64,000 bases of DNA from Dissulfuribacter thermophilus (GCF_001687335.1 NZ_MAGO01000001.1:248001-312000), one strand, 5' to 3'. Shown: positions 1 to 10,893, counted from the stretch's first letter. Made by a program: numbers and translations. Notes: a model not told the origin generated them from the sequence alone.

Positions 1-35
1 ACAACGCAATAGATGCGGTGCCCTGGAAGCAAATA

Positions 36-1706
36 CTACATTGTTTCTGGCGCTTCTACCCCCAGAAGAGCAAGTCCGTTTCTTAAGACTTGTTTTACTC
101 CCCTGGCCAGATAGAGGCGGGCAAAAGTAAGTTCTTCTTCATCCGTAATGAATCTATGTTTGTTATAATAGCCATGAAGCTTTGATGCAAGCTCGGTGAG
201 GTAAAAGCTGAGTCCGTGCGGTTCAAAATTGATTGCACATGACTCTACTATTTTGGGAAAGGCCTCCAGCGCTTTTAGTATCGTAAGTTCCTCTTTGGTG
301 TTTAAGAGCTCCACTTTGGGCTGGTCTTTGAGTTCATCGGGATTAATTCCCTTTTCTCTTGCCTTTTCAAATACGCTTGAAAGCCTGGCATGAGCATATT
401 GTACGTAATAAACTGGGTTTTCTTGACTCTTCTTCCGAGCGACCTCCAGATCAAAATCTAGGTGGCTGTCTGAGCGCCTGGTGAGAAAGATAAACCTTGC
501 GGCGTCCTTTCCCACATCTTCTAGGACTTCTCTTAGGGTGACAAACTCACCTGCCCTGGTGCTCATGGCCTTCAATTTCCCACCTTCTAGGAGGTTTACA
601 AGCTGAACAAGTATTACCTTTAATCCTTCTGGGTCTTTGCCAAGGGCTTCTATGGCTGCCTTGACCCTTGGAACATAACCGTGGTGGTCAGCGCCCCATA
701 TGTCGACGAGTATATCGAATCCACGTTCGCACTTATTTCTGTGATAGGCTATGTCTGCAGCAAAGTAAGTGGTAACGCCATTTGAGCGTCGTACTACCCT
801 ATCTTTTTCATCCCCAAAGGCCGAGGATCTAAACCACAATGCCCCGTCCTTTTCATATATATGACCGCTTGCACGTAATTCCTCTATGGTTTGTTCAACA
901 AAACCTGAGTCATGTAAGGTTTTTTCACTAAACCAATTATCAAAAAGACAGTTAAAGTCCTCGAGGTCTTTTTTGATGCCGAGGCTAATGTCTTTTACTG
1001 CAACCTCAGTGAAAAAATCGAGGCACTCTTCTAATGGAACGTCAAGAAACTTGTCGCCCTGGGTCTCAACGACCTTTTTTGCAATTTCTCGTATGTATTC
1101 CCCTTGGTAACATTCCTTTGGAAATTCGATTTCACGTCCAAAGCATTCTTGATATCTAAGATAAACGCTTTTACCAAGGGTGTTCATCTGATTCCCGGCA
1201 TCGTTAATGTAGTATTCTCTCTGGACTTCATAGCCGGCAAAGTCAAGGATCCTGGCCAGACTGTCTCCAATGGCGGCACCTCTGCCGTGGCCAACGTGAA
1301 GCGGGCCTGTGGGATTGGCGCTTACGTATTCTACTAGTACCCTCTTGCCCTGTCCGGTGTCAGTTCTGCCGTATGCATCGCCTTGGGACAAGATGTTCTT
1401 CAAGTGTTGTTGCCAGTATGACTCAGCAATGAAAAAGTTTAGAAAACCTGGACCTGCTATCTCGATTTTTTTGAAGATTGAGTCCTTTTCAAGTAGGCCT
1501 TTTAAGATTTCGCCAATGGCCCTTGGGGGCATTTTTAAAGGCCCTGCCATGGCTAGTGCGATATTGCTGGAGTAGTCTCCATGGGCCTCTAGCTTTGGGG
1601 TAGAGATTTGGTGCCTGGGTTGAGCACCAGTTTGGGGCAAATCCCCATTTTCTACAGCGGAATTAAACGCCTCTATGACCTTATTATAAATAATTTTTTG
1701 TATCAT
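36..1706 (-). CDS. argS: Arginyl-tRNA synthetase
   Basis: Cytoplasmic class I synthetase that charges tRNA-Arg. The 556-residue product has the usual family length. An N-terminal Add-N tRNA-binding domain covers about residues 1-110. The HIGH signature reads HVGH at 137-140, and the region that replaces KMSKS reads KAMSTRAG near residue 380, which is the usual arginine-enzyme form. The C-terminal DALR helical domain ends in GLALLGVEAPETM, a typical ArgS tail. It is divergent from cysS across a 157-bp spacer. No Shine-Dalgarno is visible before the ATG; a TTGACA on the minus strand lies only about 33-38 bases upstream of the start, so the leader should be very short. The gene looks intact. Confidence 0.97.
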   Translation of the reverse strand: MIQKIIYNKVIEAFNSAVENGDLPQTGAQPRHQISTPKLEAHGDYSSNIALAMAGPLKMPPRAIGEILKGLLEKDSIFKKIEIAGPGFLNFFIAESYWQQHLKNILSQGDAYGRTDTGQGKRVLVEYVSANPTGPLHVGHGRGAAIGDSLARILDFAGYEVQREYYINDAGNQMNTLGKSVYLRYQECFGREIEFPKECYQGEYIREIAKKVVETQGDKFLDVPLEECLDFFTEVAVKDISLGIKKDLEDFNCLFDNWFSEKTLHDSGFVEQTIEELRASGHIYEKDGALWFRSSAFGDEKDRVVRRSNGVTTYFAADIAYHRNKCERGFDILVDIWGADHHGYVPRVKAAIEALGKDPEGLKVILVQLVNLLEGGKLKAMSTRAGEFVTLREVLEDVGKDAARFIFLTRRSDSHLDFDLEVARKKSQENPVYYVQYAHARLSSVFEKAREKGINPDELKDQPKVELLNTKEELTILKALEAFPKIVESCAINFEPHGLSFYLTELASKLHGYYNKHRFITDEEELTFARLYLARGVKQVLRNGLALLGVEAPETM

Positions 1707-1828
1707 GACGCTTGAAATTAAGATTGTGGCGTCTGAATGTCAAGACTGGATATTTCATATTTGCCCCCTTGAATCTTCAATTGTGCCAACGTGACTTTGA
1801 CGCATCCCTGAGATTTAAATTAACATTC

Positions 1829-1857
1829 TTGACATTACAAAAAAAAAACACTATGAG
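1829..1857 (+). promoter_or_regulatory. Sigma-70-like promoter of cysS
   Basis: TTGACA at 1829-1834 is followed by a 17-base spacer and TATGAG at 1852-1857. The expected start of transcription falls on or next to the cysS ATG at 1864. There is no convincing ribosome-binding site before that ATG, so a leaderless or nearly leaderless message is possible. The call rests on sequence match alone. Confidence 0.45.
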
Positions 1858-1863
1858 ACCAGC

Positions 1864-3336
1864 ATGGCTATTACAGTATATTCATCGCATTTGAAAAAGA
1901 AGATCCCTTTCTCCCCTATTGAAGAGGGAAAGGTGCGAATGTATGTATGCGGAATTACCGCATATGACAGGTGCCATATTGGCCATGCCCGTTCCGCAGT
2001 GGTGTTTGATTCCATTTTCCGTTATCTCAGAGAAAAGGGTTTTGAGGTAAAGTTTATTAGGAATTTTACGGATATAGATGATAAGATTATTAACAGGGCC
2101 AAGGAAGAGGGCATTTCTCCGAAAGAGCTCGCTGAAAGGGAAATAGCCCATTTTTATGAGGATATGGACGCCCTAGGGATTGAAAGAGCAACTTTTGAGC
2201 CCAGGGCTACAGAGCATATCCCTGAGATTATTGCCCTGATCGAGACCCTGATTGAAAAAGGTCATGCCTATGAGAGGGGAGGAGATGTCTATTTCAGAGT
2301 GCGCACCTTCCCCCAATATGGTGAGCTTTCCGGGAGAAATATAGATGAGTTGAGGGCAGGGGCCAGAATCGATGTAGGTGAGCTGAAGGACGATCCGCTT
2401 GATTTTGCCCTTTGGAAAGGGGCCAAGCCAGGAGAGCCAAAGTGGGATAGCCCCTGGGGTGAAGGGAGGCCGGGATGGCATATTGAGTGTTCTGCAATGA
2501 GCATGAAATACCTCGGCAATACCCTAGACATCCATGGAGGGGGGCTAGACCTAATTTTCCCCCATCATGAAAACGAAAAGGCTCAGTCTGAGGCTGCTAC
2601 TGGGAGACCATTTGTCAACTACTGGCTCCACAATGGTTTCGTCACAATAAAAGGCGAAAAGATGTCCAAGTCCTTGGGTAATTTCATAACCATTAAGGAC
2701 ATCTTGAGTGAATTTCACCCTGAGGCCCTGCGTTTGTTCTTGCTGTCCAAGCACTATAGGAGTCCGTTGGACTATAGCCCTGAGGCCCTGCGTGAAAATG
2801 AGGCAGCTATATCGAGGTGCTACTATACACTATTTGAAGCCTTAGATGTCATTGAAGCTCCTGTTAAAAAGAAGCGGCCGATAGAAGGTCGGGCCCAGGA
2901 TGCCCTGAGGGAATTGGAGGGAGTCAAACAGGCATTTTATTCGGCCATGGACGATGATTTCAATACAGCGAAGGCCGTAGGTCATCTATTTGAAGGGATT
3001 CGCCACTTAAACACTGTTATAGAAGAGGCAAAACGCCGACCCTCAGCCCTATATAAGGATGAGTTACAAGAGGCACTGAAAACGTTTAGCACCATAGGTA
3101 AGGTGCTGGGTATTTTACAGGAAGATCCCAAAGAATTTTTAGAACGTAGAAATATCTCCTATCTTAAGAGTATTGGACTTACCAAGGAATATGTTGAAGA
3201 CGCCATAAAGAGGCGTGAACTGGCAAGAAAGGCCAAGGATTGGCAGACAGCAGATTCCATTAGGGATGAACTTCAAAGTAAGGGAATATCCCTCATGGAT
3301 ACTCCACAAGGGACGAGGTGGCGGATAGAAAAATAG
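1864..3336 (+). CDS. cysS: Cysteinyl-tRNA synthetase
   Basis: Cytoplasmic class I synthetase that charges tRNA-Cys; 490 residues is normal for the family. Zinc and active-site signatures are present: C29 just before the HIGH motif at 38-41, a second cysteine in HIECSAMS, and the FPHHENE segment. KMSKS is at 266-270. The C-terminal helical tRNA-binding part follows and ends in the typical RGTRW stretch. The chosen ATG gives the usual N-terminus (a few residues before the first strand). It is divergent from argS, and its own promoter sits close to the start codon. Its end faces the zinc-ribbon gene on the other strand. Confidence 0.97.
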   Translation: MAITVYSSHLKKKIPFSPIEEGKVRMYVCGITAYDRCHIGHARSAVVFDSIFRYLREKGFEVKFIRNFTDIDDKIINRAKEEGISPKELAEREIAHFYEDMDALGIERATFEPRATEHIPEIIALIETLIEKGHAYERGGDVYFRVRTFPQYGELSGRNIDELRAGARIDVGELKDDPLDFALWKGAKPGEPKWDSPWGEGRPGWHIECSAMSMKYLGNTLDIHGGGLDLIFPHHENEKAQSEAATGRPFVNYWLHNGFVTIKGEKMSKSLGNFITIKDILSEFHPEALRLFLLSKHYRSPLDYSPEALRENEAAISRCYYTLFEALDVIEAPVKKKRPIEGRAQDALRELEGVKQAFYSAMDDDFNTAKAVGHLFEGIRHLNTVIEEAKRRPSALYKDELQEALKTFSTIGKVLGILQEDPKEFLERRNISYLKSIGLTKEYVEDAIKRRELARKAKDWQTADSIRDELQSKGISLMDTPQGTRWRIEK

Positions 3337-3343
3337 AGCATTT

Positions 3344-3378
3344 GGGCCCCCTTTTTCACTTTTGAGAGGGATGGGCCC
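3344..3378. terminator. Possible bidirectional terminator hairpin
   Basis: Two GGGCCC blocks (3344-3349 and 3373-3378) with partly complementary C/T-rich and G-rich sequence between them lie between the convergent ends of cysS and the zinc-ribbon gene. The stem is imperfect and T-runs are short, so this is tentative. Confidence 0.35.
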
Positions 3379-3407
3379 TTTCCTGAGTTGGAACAATAGG
3401 AAGGGAG

Positions 3408-3737
3408 TTAAGGTTCAAGGCTCTTTTCCAAAACCTTTTGGAGTTCCTCGTCTTCTATTACATCCTCTATCTCTTTGATATCAATATCGATATCGGAATC
3501 CCCCAATTCCTCTTCTTCGCCTACGATTAAGTCGGAGACATCTATTTCAGAAAGATCTACAGATGGGGTAGCCTCAGGGGGCTGTGTCTCTGTAACAAGG
3601 TCTTGGAACCAGGAAAAGTCGGGTTCTGGCTGTGGGAATTGGCCGAGTTGTTTTTGGACTTCTGTAAGGTCCTCGCCACACGTGTTACAGATGCTAATAT
3701 GATCCCATGATATGTTGCCGCACTTGGTACACCTCAT
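3408..3737 (-). CDS. Small acidic zinc-ribbon protein of unknown function
   Basis: The 109-residue product begins MRCTKCG and carries two CxxC pairs (C3/C6 and C17/C20), the pattern of a zinc ribbon. The rest is strongly acidic, with repeated Asp/Glu runs around residues 75-105, and it has no membrane segment. The ATG at 3737 is preferred over one 60 bases upstream because AGAGG sits about 8 bases before it and the protein then starts directly with the ribbon. The family is not recognised. The ribbon plus acidic tail suggests a protein-binding adaptor, but that is a guess. It stands alone, divergent from mpl. Confidence 0.7.
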   Translation of the reverse strand: MRCTKCGNISWDHISICNTCGEDLTEVQKQLGQFPQPEPDFSWFQDLVTETQPPEATPSVDLSEIDVSDLIVGEEEELGDSDIDIDIKEIEDVIEDEELQKVLEKSLEP

Positions 3738-3821
3738 AAATGCCTCTTGTTTTTTAATGGTTATTCTGTAGTTATTAAATAGTAAGTTATTATTCAAATT
3801 TACAAAAGCAAAAACACTTTG

Positions 3822-3895
3822 TCCATTTGGTAAAGAAATGGATCGGGACTTTTCCCCTCAGTGGCCAATGCCCAAAGAGGGAAAAGTCTGTTTTT
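3822..3895 (+). other. Two consecutive hairpins in a divergent spacer
   Basis: A 7-bp stem (TCCATTT 3822-3828 with AAATGGA 3836-3842) is followed by a longer one (GACTTTTCCCCTC 3847-3859 with GAGGGAAAAGTC 3877-3888, a single bulged C) and then TGTTTTTGTC. It lies between genes that point away from each other, so it is not the 3-prime end of either. It could end a short RNA or act as a leader attenuator for mpl. Confidence 0.4.
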
Positions 3896-3933
3896 GTCTT
3901 GAGTGTGGATGTGGCCAATATTTTTTTGTTTGT

Positions 3934-4020
3934 ACCTAAATCCTGCAATTGACGAGTTTGCCCAAGATGCGAGGTGCGAGGGAGGTTTATTTGCCCCCTT
4001 TTGCCGTGCAGGATATAGGT
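3934..4020. repeat. Inverted-repeat element, family A, copy 1 (87 bp)
   Basis: The ends are ACCTAAATCCTGCA and TGCAGGATATAGGT, a 14-base terminal inverted repeat with one mismatch. The interior carries TTTGCCCAAGATGCGA near the left and TTTGCCCCCTTTTGCC near the right. Related copies are near 31.5, 57.7 and 61.5 kb. It ends 16 bases before the mpl start codon, so it would be part of that gene's leader. Confidence 0.8.
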
Positions 4021-4036
4021 TGTAAAGTGTGGACCT

Positions 4037-6548
<2,512 letters not shown>

Positions 6549-6619
6549 ATGAAAATGGGTTGAAATGTCAAAAATAATCCAGTCTAATAGGCTAAAATCC
6601 TAAAAAAGGAGATAATGAT

Positions 6620-6949
6620 ATGGACTTCCACTTGATTCAAGAGGCTTTTGCAATGGCCCCCCCACAAAATGGCCAGGGCGGGGGAAATCCTTTAGTTGCC
6701 TTTTTACCCCTTATTATCATTTTTGGAATATTTTACTTTCTCCTTATCAGGCCCCAGCAAAAACGGGCTAAAGAACACCAGAATTTTCTTGCCAACCTTA
6801 AAAAAGGCGATGAAGTGGTCACAAACGGTGGAGTCATTGGAAAGATCGTAGGTTTAACAGAAGATGTTGTTACATTAGAAATAGCAGAAAAGGTGCGCGT
6901 CAAGGTGCTTCGTAATTCAATAGCTGGTAGTGTGACAGCCAAAAATTAA
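6620..6949 (+). CDS. yajC: Preprotein translocase subunit YajC
   Basis: Small inner-membrane partner of the SecDF complex. It has a short Gln/Gly-rich N-terminus, one membrane segment (LVAFLPLIIIFGIFYFLLI, about residues 28-46), the RPQQKR junction, then the soluble domain with KKGDEVVTNGGVIGKI. The 109-residue length is typical. An AAGGAG lies 9 bases before the ATG. secD and secF, which often follow, are not present; a lipoprotein gene comes next. Confidence 0.96.
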   Translation: MDFHLIQEAFAMAPPQNGQGGGNPLVAFLPLIIIFGIFYFLLIRPQQKRAKEHQNFLANLKKGDEVVTNGGVIGKIVGLTEDVVTLEIAEKVRVKVLRNSIAGSVTAKN

Positions 6950-7025
6950 AAAATTCTTAATGAATTGTTGGCCTTCAGCCGATAAACTGAAAAGATAAGT
7001 TATATAATTCGGTTGGAGGCCTTTA

Positions 7026-8249
7026 ATGAAGAAGCAAAATCTGTTTCTTTCAGTCTTAATCTTTTGTGTTTTTCTGATCTCCGGATGCGGATCAAAGGTC
7101 ATAGAGACAGTATCTCCCTTAACACCTCCTGTTTCTTCAGATACAAGTGGGATTAGTATAGCGATCCTTCCTTTAGCAGATTATACCAATGGCTATTCCA
7201 TAGATGATGCTGCTAGAAGGCAGATAAAGCTCGAAACCGCTATCAGCTATGAACTCACACGATTGGGGATCTATCCTGCTCTACAAGAAGATGTAATCCA
7301 GTGCCTTTCTGATATTGGAGTAATAAAAATAATAGAGACGCCAGAGGTAGGATCATCCCAGAGATTTATTCAACGTGAGCTGTCTTCTGGCTGGTCCGAT
7401 GAAATGCGTATGGAAGTGCAGAAGATCCTTGCATCTAATAGAGGGAGTTCTCGCTGGAACACAATAAAAACTAAAAAAATTGGTCTTGATCCAGGTACTC
7501 TCATGGCAATTGGCCAAAGGCTTGGGGTGGATTATGTCCTCAGAGGGCGGATTGTAGAATACGAGATTAGAGATGACCGTAACCTCAATCCATTGCAAAG
7601 GGGAATTCTCCCCTTCTTTTTTGATCTGAGTTCAGCAACTGTGTTTGGAGTTGCAAGATCAGACACTTATGATCTGTGGCATGATGTTAGTGTGGGAGGC
7701 CTTTTGGGGGCGGTATTTGGATCGTCAGCCAATCATCCCTTTAATGCTCCATCCAAAAAGACTAGTATTCTGAATGATGGGCATCCAAGGCTTGGAGACT
7801 CTGTAGTAAGTGAAAGCGGTGGATTCGATGGTTCCCATGGACTTAACGCCGCATTTTGGGGGGCTGCCGGAGCAGGCGCTGCCTATCTTGCCTACAATGG
7901 AGGGAAGGTGCCGGAAGCAGTGGTCCAGGTGACCTTGGCCCTTCAGGATGTCCATACAGGAAAAGTGCTGTGGGCCAACAGGGTAGAAAAAATGGTCCAG
8001 CCCAAAAGTGTCTGGTCAGATACTAGTGTTAGAACACAGGTTGATCTAGCTGTTGAAGAGGCAGCCAAGAGTCTTGTCCAGGGTCTCGCGAAGGTTTTAG
8101 AAAGTCTTACAAGAGAAGCTTCTAAAGAACACTTCACTTACTCTTTCAAGAAAACACCCAGTTTTGAAGAGGAGCTAAAGGTTATACCAAAGGTTCCAGA
8201 GACATTAGAGGAAAAAACAGGAGAGCTTCCTGAAGAATGGGGGTCATAA
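7026..8249 (+). CDS. Lipoprotein with a CsgG-like N-terminal region
   Basis: The N-terminus is a lipoprotein signal: a hydrophobic stretch ends in LISGC, with Cys21 as the lipidation site. Residues about 42-95 (ILPLADYT, a helix with YELTRLGI) and LGVDYVLRGRIVEYEI near 165-180 resemble the CsgG/TolB-N type fold used by curli-pore and related outer-membrane lipoproteins. A glycine- and alanine-rich segment near 280 may be a hydrophobic insertion. The assignment is by pattern only and function is unknown. AGGAGGC... is not seen, but GGAGGCC precedes the ATG. It overlaps the next gene by 13 bases, so the two are likely made together at the cell envelope. Confidence 0.7.
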   Translation: MKKQNLFLSVLIFCVFLISGCGSKVIETVSPLTPPVSSDTSGISIAILPLADYTNGYSIDDAARRQIKLETAISYELTRLGIYPALQEDVIQCLSDIGVIKIIETPEVGSSQRFIQRELSSGWSDEMRMEVQKILASNRGSSRWNTIKTKKIGLDPGTLMAIGQRLGVDYVLRGRIVEYEIRDDRNLNPLQRGILPFFFDLSSATVFGVARSDTYDLWHDVSVGGLLGAVFGSSANHPFNAPSKKTSILNDGHPRLGDSVVSESGGFDGSHGLNAAFWGAAGAGAAYLAYNGGKVPEAVVQVTLALQDVHTGKVLWANRVEKMVQPKSVWSDTSVRTQVDLAVEEAAKSLVQGLAKVLESLTREASKEHFTYSFKKTPSFEEELKVIPKVPETLEEKTGELPEEWGS

Positions 8250-9982
8250 GAGAAATGAGGAATGCGGGCATTTCTAAATTAAGTTTCGTTATTCTTACCC
8301 TTATAACATCTTTGTTTATCCCATTCTTAAAGGCCTATGGTGTGACTTGCAGCACAGAAAATGGCCTTCTTTTTGTGTCCCCTAGTGAGATCGTTTTTTA
8401 CATAAGTATTGAAGATTCCAAGGATCCTACCCCCGTTACCCTGAATATTGATGGCCAGTTATTTTCAGGAAATGGAACCACTACGACTTTATGTTGGACT
8501 GCTGTTTCGAGTACAGATTGGATCGAATTCCAAGGCCTCGACAGTCGAATCGTGAGTGGCCAGGGACAGGGAGGCAGTCTTCAGGTAACAGTGGATATTT
8601 CCAAATTGCCTTTTGACCAGATGGCTTATTTAGGGGGAACCTCTACTAGCTATGAAGGAAATATAACCATTTCCAGTAACCTCGTAAAAACCGAAGCCTT
8701 GGGTGGAACAGGGATTATTGAAGAAAGGACTATCCCTGTAAAGGTGTATGTGAATAGTCTCAGAATTGTAAAGGAAGAAAACCTTTCAACCTCTCAATCG
8801 CTTTCACTACCAATATATATTCCGGTTTCAAAAAATATTCGTGGAGCCCTTTATGTATTACTGGAACATACAAGACTTCTGCCTGATCAGGTGCTTGCAT
8901 ATCGTGTTGATTCAAATAATGAGGCAAGGTATGACCTCTTTAGTGATAGGGGGCATCTCACAGATGAGGCCGGAGATCTATTTTTTGCCCCAGACATTCA
9001 AAATGTCCCAGTGATGGTACCTTATAGTTTAGATGACACATTTCCCCCCATGCCATATCAATCTTTTAATTTGCCATCAGCCGATGCCAATTCCTCTTTG
9101 AGCAATGTTAAAGGCTATATCCCCGTAAATATTGGTGAAGGATTAAAACTTAAGGGGCTAGAGGGTGACTTGATTGTGCGCGCTCTAGTAGGAGATCCAA
9201 AGAATATTAAAAATTGGAGACTCTGGAAAGAGCTCCTTTATGAAGTGGTCCATATTTCGCCAATAACAGGTACTTGGGTTGTCACCGAAGAATTTAATGG
9301 AAAGAACTACTCGTACATAAAAGAAGACGGGACAGCGTATCCTTTGGTCCTTACAGAGGGCAATGGATCGTTGGAAGGCAGGTGGCTCATGCCAGATACG
9401 ACCATCCATCTTAGTGTGCAATATCTGGATAGGCCTCAAGGTGGTTATGAGATATATTTTCAAGAACCAAGCAATTTATTTGGTCTAGTAGAATACCTTT
9501 ATACAATCGAAACTATTGAAGGGTCCGGATACATTGAAGGCACCTGGCAGTATAGGATAGTAGGAGACTCTAACTGGTCAATACCACAAAAATTTTCAGC
9601 AATTCGTCAAGAGGTAGTGATACCCCTCAATAAAGATTGCAATTGTTATTTAGTAGATGGCAAGGTGAATGGCTATCCCATACAGTTCATAGTGGATACT
9701 GGAGCATCTACGGTATTGTTAAGTTCAGCCGATGCCCAAAATATGGGAGTGGATTTGAGTGATACCAGTCGGTGTGTGCCTGGTTCAGTTACTGGTGTTG
9801 GAGGTCAGGTAAGTGCCGTGTTTTGTATGGTGGATATAGAGCTGGGAGGATGGCTACTGAAGCGCAATGTGTGGGCTGGTTTTTCTGATACCTGGTCTGG
9901 CCCTGGGCTTTTGGGGATGACTTTTTTGGATACTATTCATGTTTCAAAAGGTTCTGATGGAACTCTAATTTTAGCCCCATGA
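8237..9982 (+). CDS. Secreted protein with BACON-like N-terminus and retropepsin-like aspartyl protease domain
   Basis: A signal peptide occupies about residues 1-36. Residues about 37-175 resemble an Ig/BACON-type beta domain (CWTAVSSTDWIEF, a Gly-rich turn, then NITISS). The middle is beta-rich and unassigned. The C-terminal ~110 residues form a clan AA aspartyl protease domain: VDTGAST with Asp487, then GVGGQ and LLGMTFLD. One DTG motif is expected, since this family works as a dimer. It should be exported; substrate unknown. An alternative start lies at the second Met, 18 bases downstream. It is translationally coupled to the lipoprotein gene. Confidence 0.75.
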   Translation: MGVIREMRNAGISKLSFVILTLITSLFIPFLKAYGVTCSTENGLLFVSPSEIVFYISIEDSKDPTPVTLNIDGQLFSGNGTTTTLCWTAVSSTDWIEFQGLDSRIVSGQGQGGSLQVTVDISKLPFDQMAYLGGTSTSYEGNITISSNLVKTEALGGTGIIEERTIPVKVYVNSLRIVKEENLSTSQSLSLPIYIPVSKNIRGALYVLLEHTRLLPDQVLAYRVDSNNEARYDLFSDRGHLTDEAGDLFFAPDIQNVPVMVPYSLDDTFPPMPYQSFNLPSADANSSLSNVKGYIPVNIGEGLKLKGLEGDLIVRALVGDPKNIKNWRLWKELLYEVVHISPITGTWVVTEEFNGKNYSYIKEDGTAYPLVLTEGNGSLEGRWLMPDTTIHLSVQYLDRPQGGYEIYFQEPSNLFGLVEYLYTIETIEGSGYIEGTWQYRIVGDSNWSIPQKFSAIRQEVVIPLNKDCNCYLVDGKVNGYPIQFIVDTGASTVLLSSADAQNMGVDLSDTSRCVPGSVTGVGGQVSAVFCMVDIELGGWLLKRNVWAGFSDTWSGPGLLGMTFLDTIHVSKGSDGTLILAP

Positions 9983-10020
9983 TGCATCCCACAAGCAGAG
10001 TGTGCGTAATTTGTTAGTTT

Positions 10021-10089
10021 GACAAAAATTGTCAGCATTTGATCAAAAAATGTCATCTTAGGGCTCAATTTGTCAAAAAAAACGTTGTC
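10021..10089 (+). promoter_or_regulatory. Array of TGTC motifs, likely enhancer for the pilin promoter
   Basis: Direct TGTC motifs begin at 10030, 10051, 10071 and 10086, with an inverted copy (GACA) at 10021-10024. The first three are about two helical turns apart. They lie some 50-110 bases upstream of the sigma-54 -24 element, where an activator such as PilR binds in Pseudomonas and Geobacter. The PilR match is an inference from known half-site sequence. Confidence 0.55.
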
Positions 10090-10137
10090 CATGTGGGTAT
10101 TGAATGGGAATGGTCTCGAAATTAATCGTGTTTGATT

Positions 10138-10154
10138 TGGCATAACTGTTGCTT
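10138..10154 (+). promoter_or_regulatory. Sigma-54 promoter of the pilin gene
   Basis: TGGCATAACTGTTGCTT matches the -24/-12 consensus, with GG at 10139-10140 and GC at 10151-10152 separated by exactly 10 bases. It is about 125 bases upstream of the pilin ATG and points the same way. Sigma-54 control of the major pilin gene is well known in several Gram-negative groups. Confidence 0.8.
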
Positions 10155-10277
10155 TCTATCTAGTAACGTGAATAAAATGAAAGGAGGAATATATTTGGTA
10201 AAAGGTAAACGACACTTTCTTTGGCGGTCGTCACTAAATCATTTAATGACAAATAATAAATTATAGGAGGTGTAATT

Positions 10278-10710
10278 ATGATGATGGAAAAGTTTTTACC
10301 CAAGGCACACAGATCAAGATTCTCAGAAGGGTTTTACCCTTGTGGAATTGATGATAGTCATTGCAATTATTGGAATTTTGGCGGCTATCGCACTGCCGCA
10401 GTATAATTCTTACAGAAAAAGGGCTAAGGCAAAAAATTTGATCGATATTGCTAGGGCTTGCGCAATGGAACAGGCATCTTACTGTCAGGGTGATAGCAGT
10501 GCAGACAATGCGACTCTTATGGGATTACAGTCATGTTCCACTTCCTATAATCTCCCCTCAGGAGAGGCTGTTACACTTAAAGCCAAAACTGGTGGGACAG
10601 CTTGTAATGGTTTAGGTGTAAACGCAACAGCGACAATAAGTGGAACAACCTATTCTGCATACTGTTCAGGAACTTATAATGAGTCCGTGACTTGTAGTCT
10701 TACCCCATAA
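10278..10710 (+). pseudogene. Type IV prepilin, reading frame broken near the leader
   Basis: The downstream frame encodes [19 protein letters not shown], the type III prepilin cleavage site and hydrophobic N-terminal helix, then a 124-residue mature pilin with several cysteines near the C-terminus. That frame has no ATG. The only good start, at 10278 behind AGGAGG, lies in another frame ([12 protein letters not shown]). One extra base separates them: removing one T from the run at 10293-10297, or one from 10332-10335, joins them and gives a normal leader. GTG 10342 sits inside the cleavage motif and is not a credible start. Either a real mutation or a sequencing error; the promoter and terminator are intact. 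Confidence 0.75.
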
Positions 10711-10750
10711 AAACATTACACTTTTCAAATTTTCTAATTAAAAAAGTTTT

Positions 10751-10797
10751 AGCAGGTGAGACACCTGAAAAGGCCCTGATCTCACCTGCTAATTTTT
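10751..10797 (+). terminator. Rho-independent terminator of the pilin gene
   Basis: AGCAGGTGAGA (10751-10761) and TCTCACCTGCT (10780-10790) form a perfect 11-bp stem, followed by AATTTTTT. It lies 40 bases past the pilin stop codon. Confidence 0.88.
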
Positions 10798-10893
10798 TGA
10801 TAAAATAATTGCAGTCCTCGGTCAAAAGTATAATTTTTAGCGAATTTCTGAGCAATTTAGATAGTTGAAAGCTCAATAGGTAGTAATGGCCAA

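Noticed and set aside
10342-10710. GTG at 10342 as the pilin start
   Set aside because: It lies inside the prepilin cleavage motif, has no ribosome site, and would remove the leader needed for processing.
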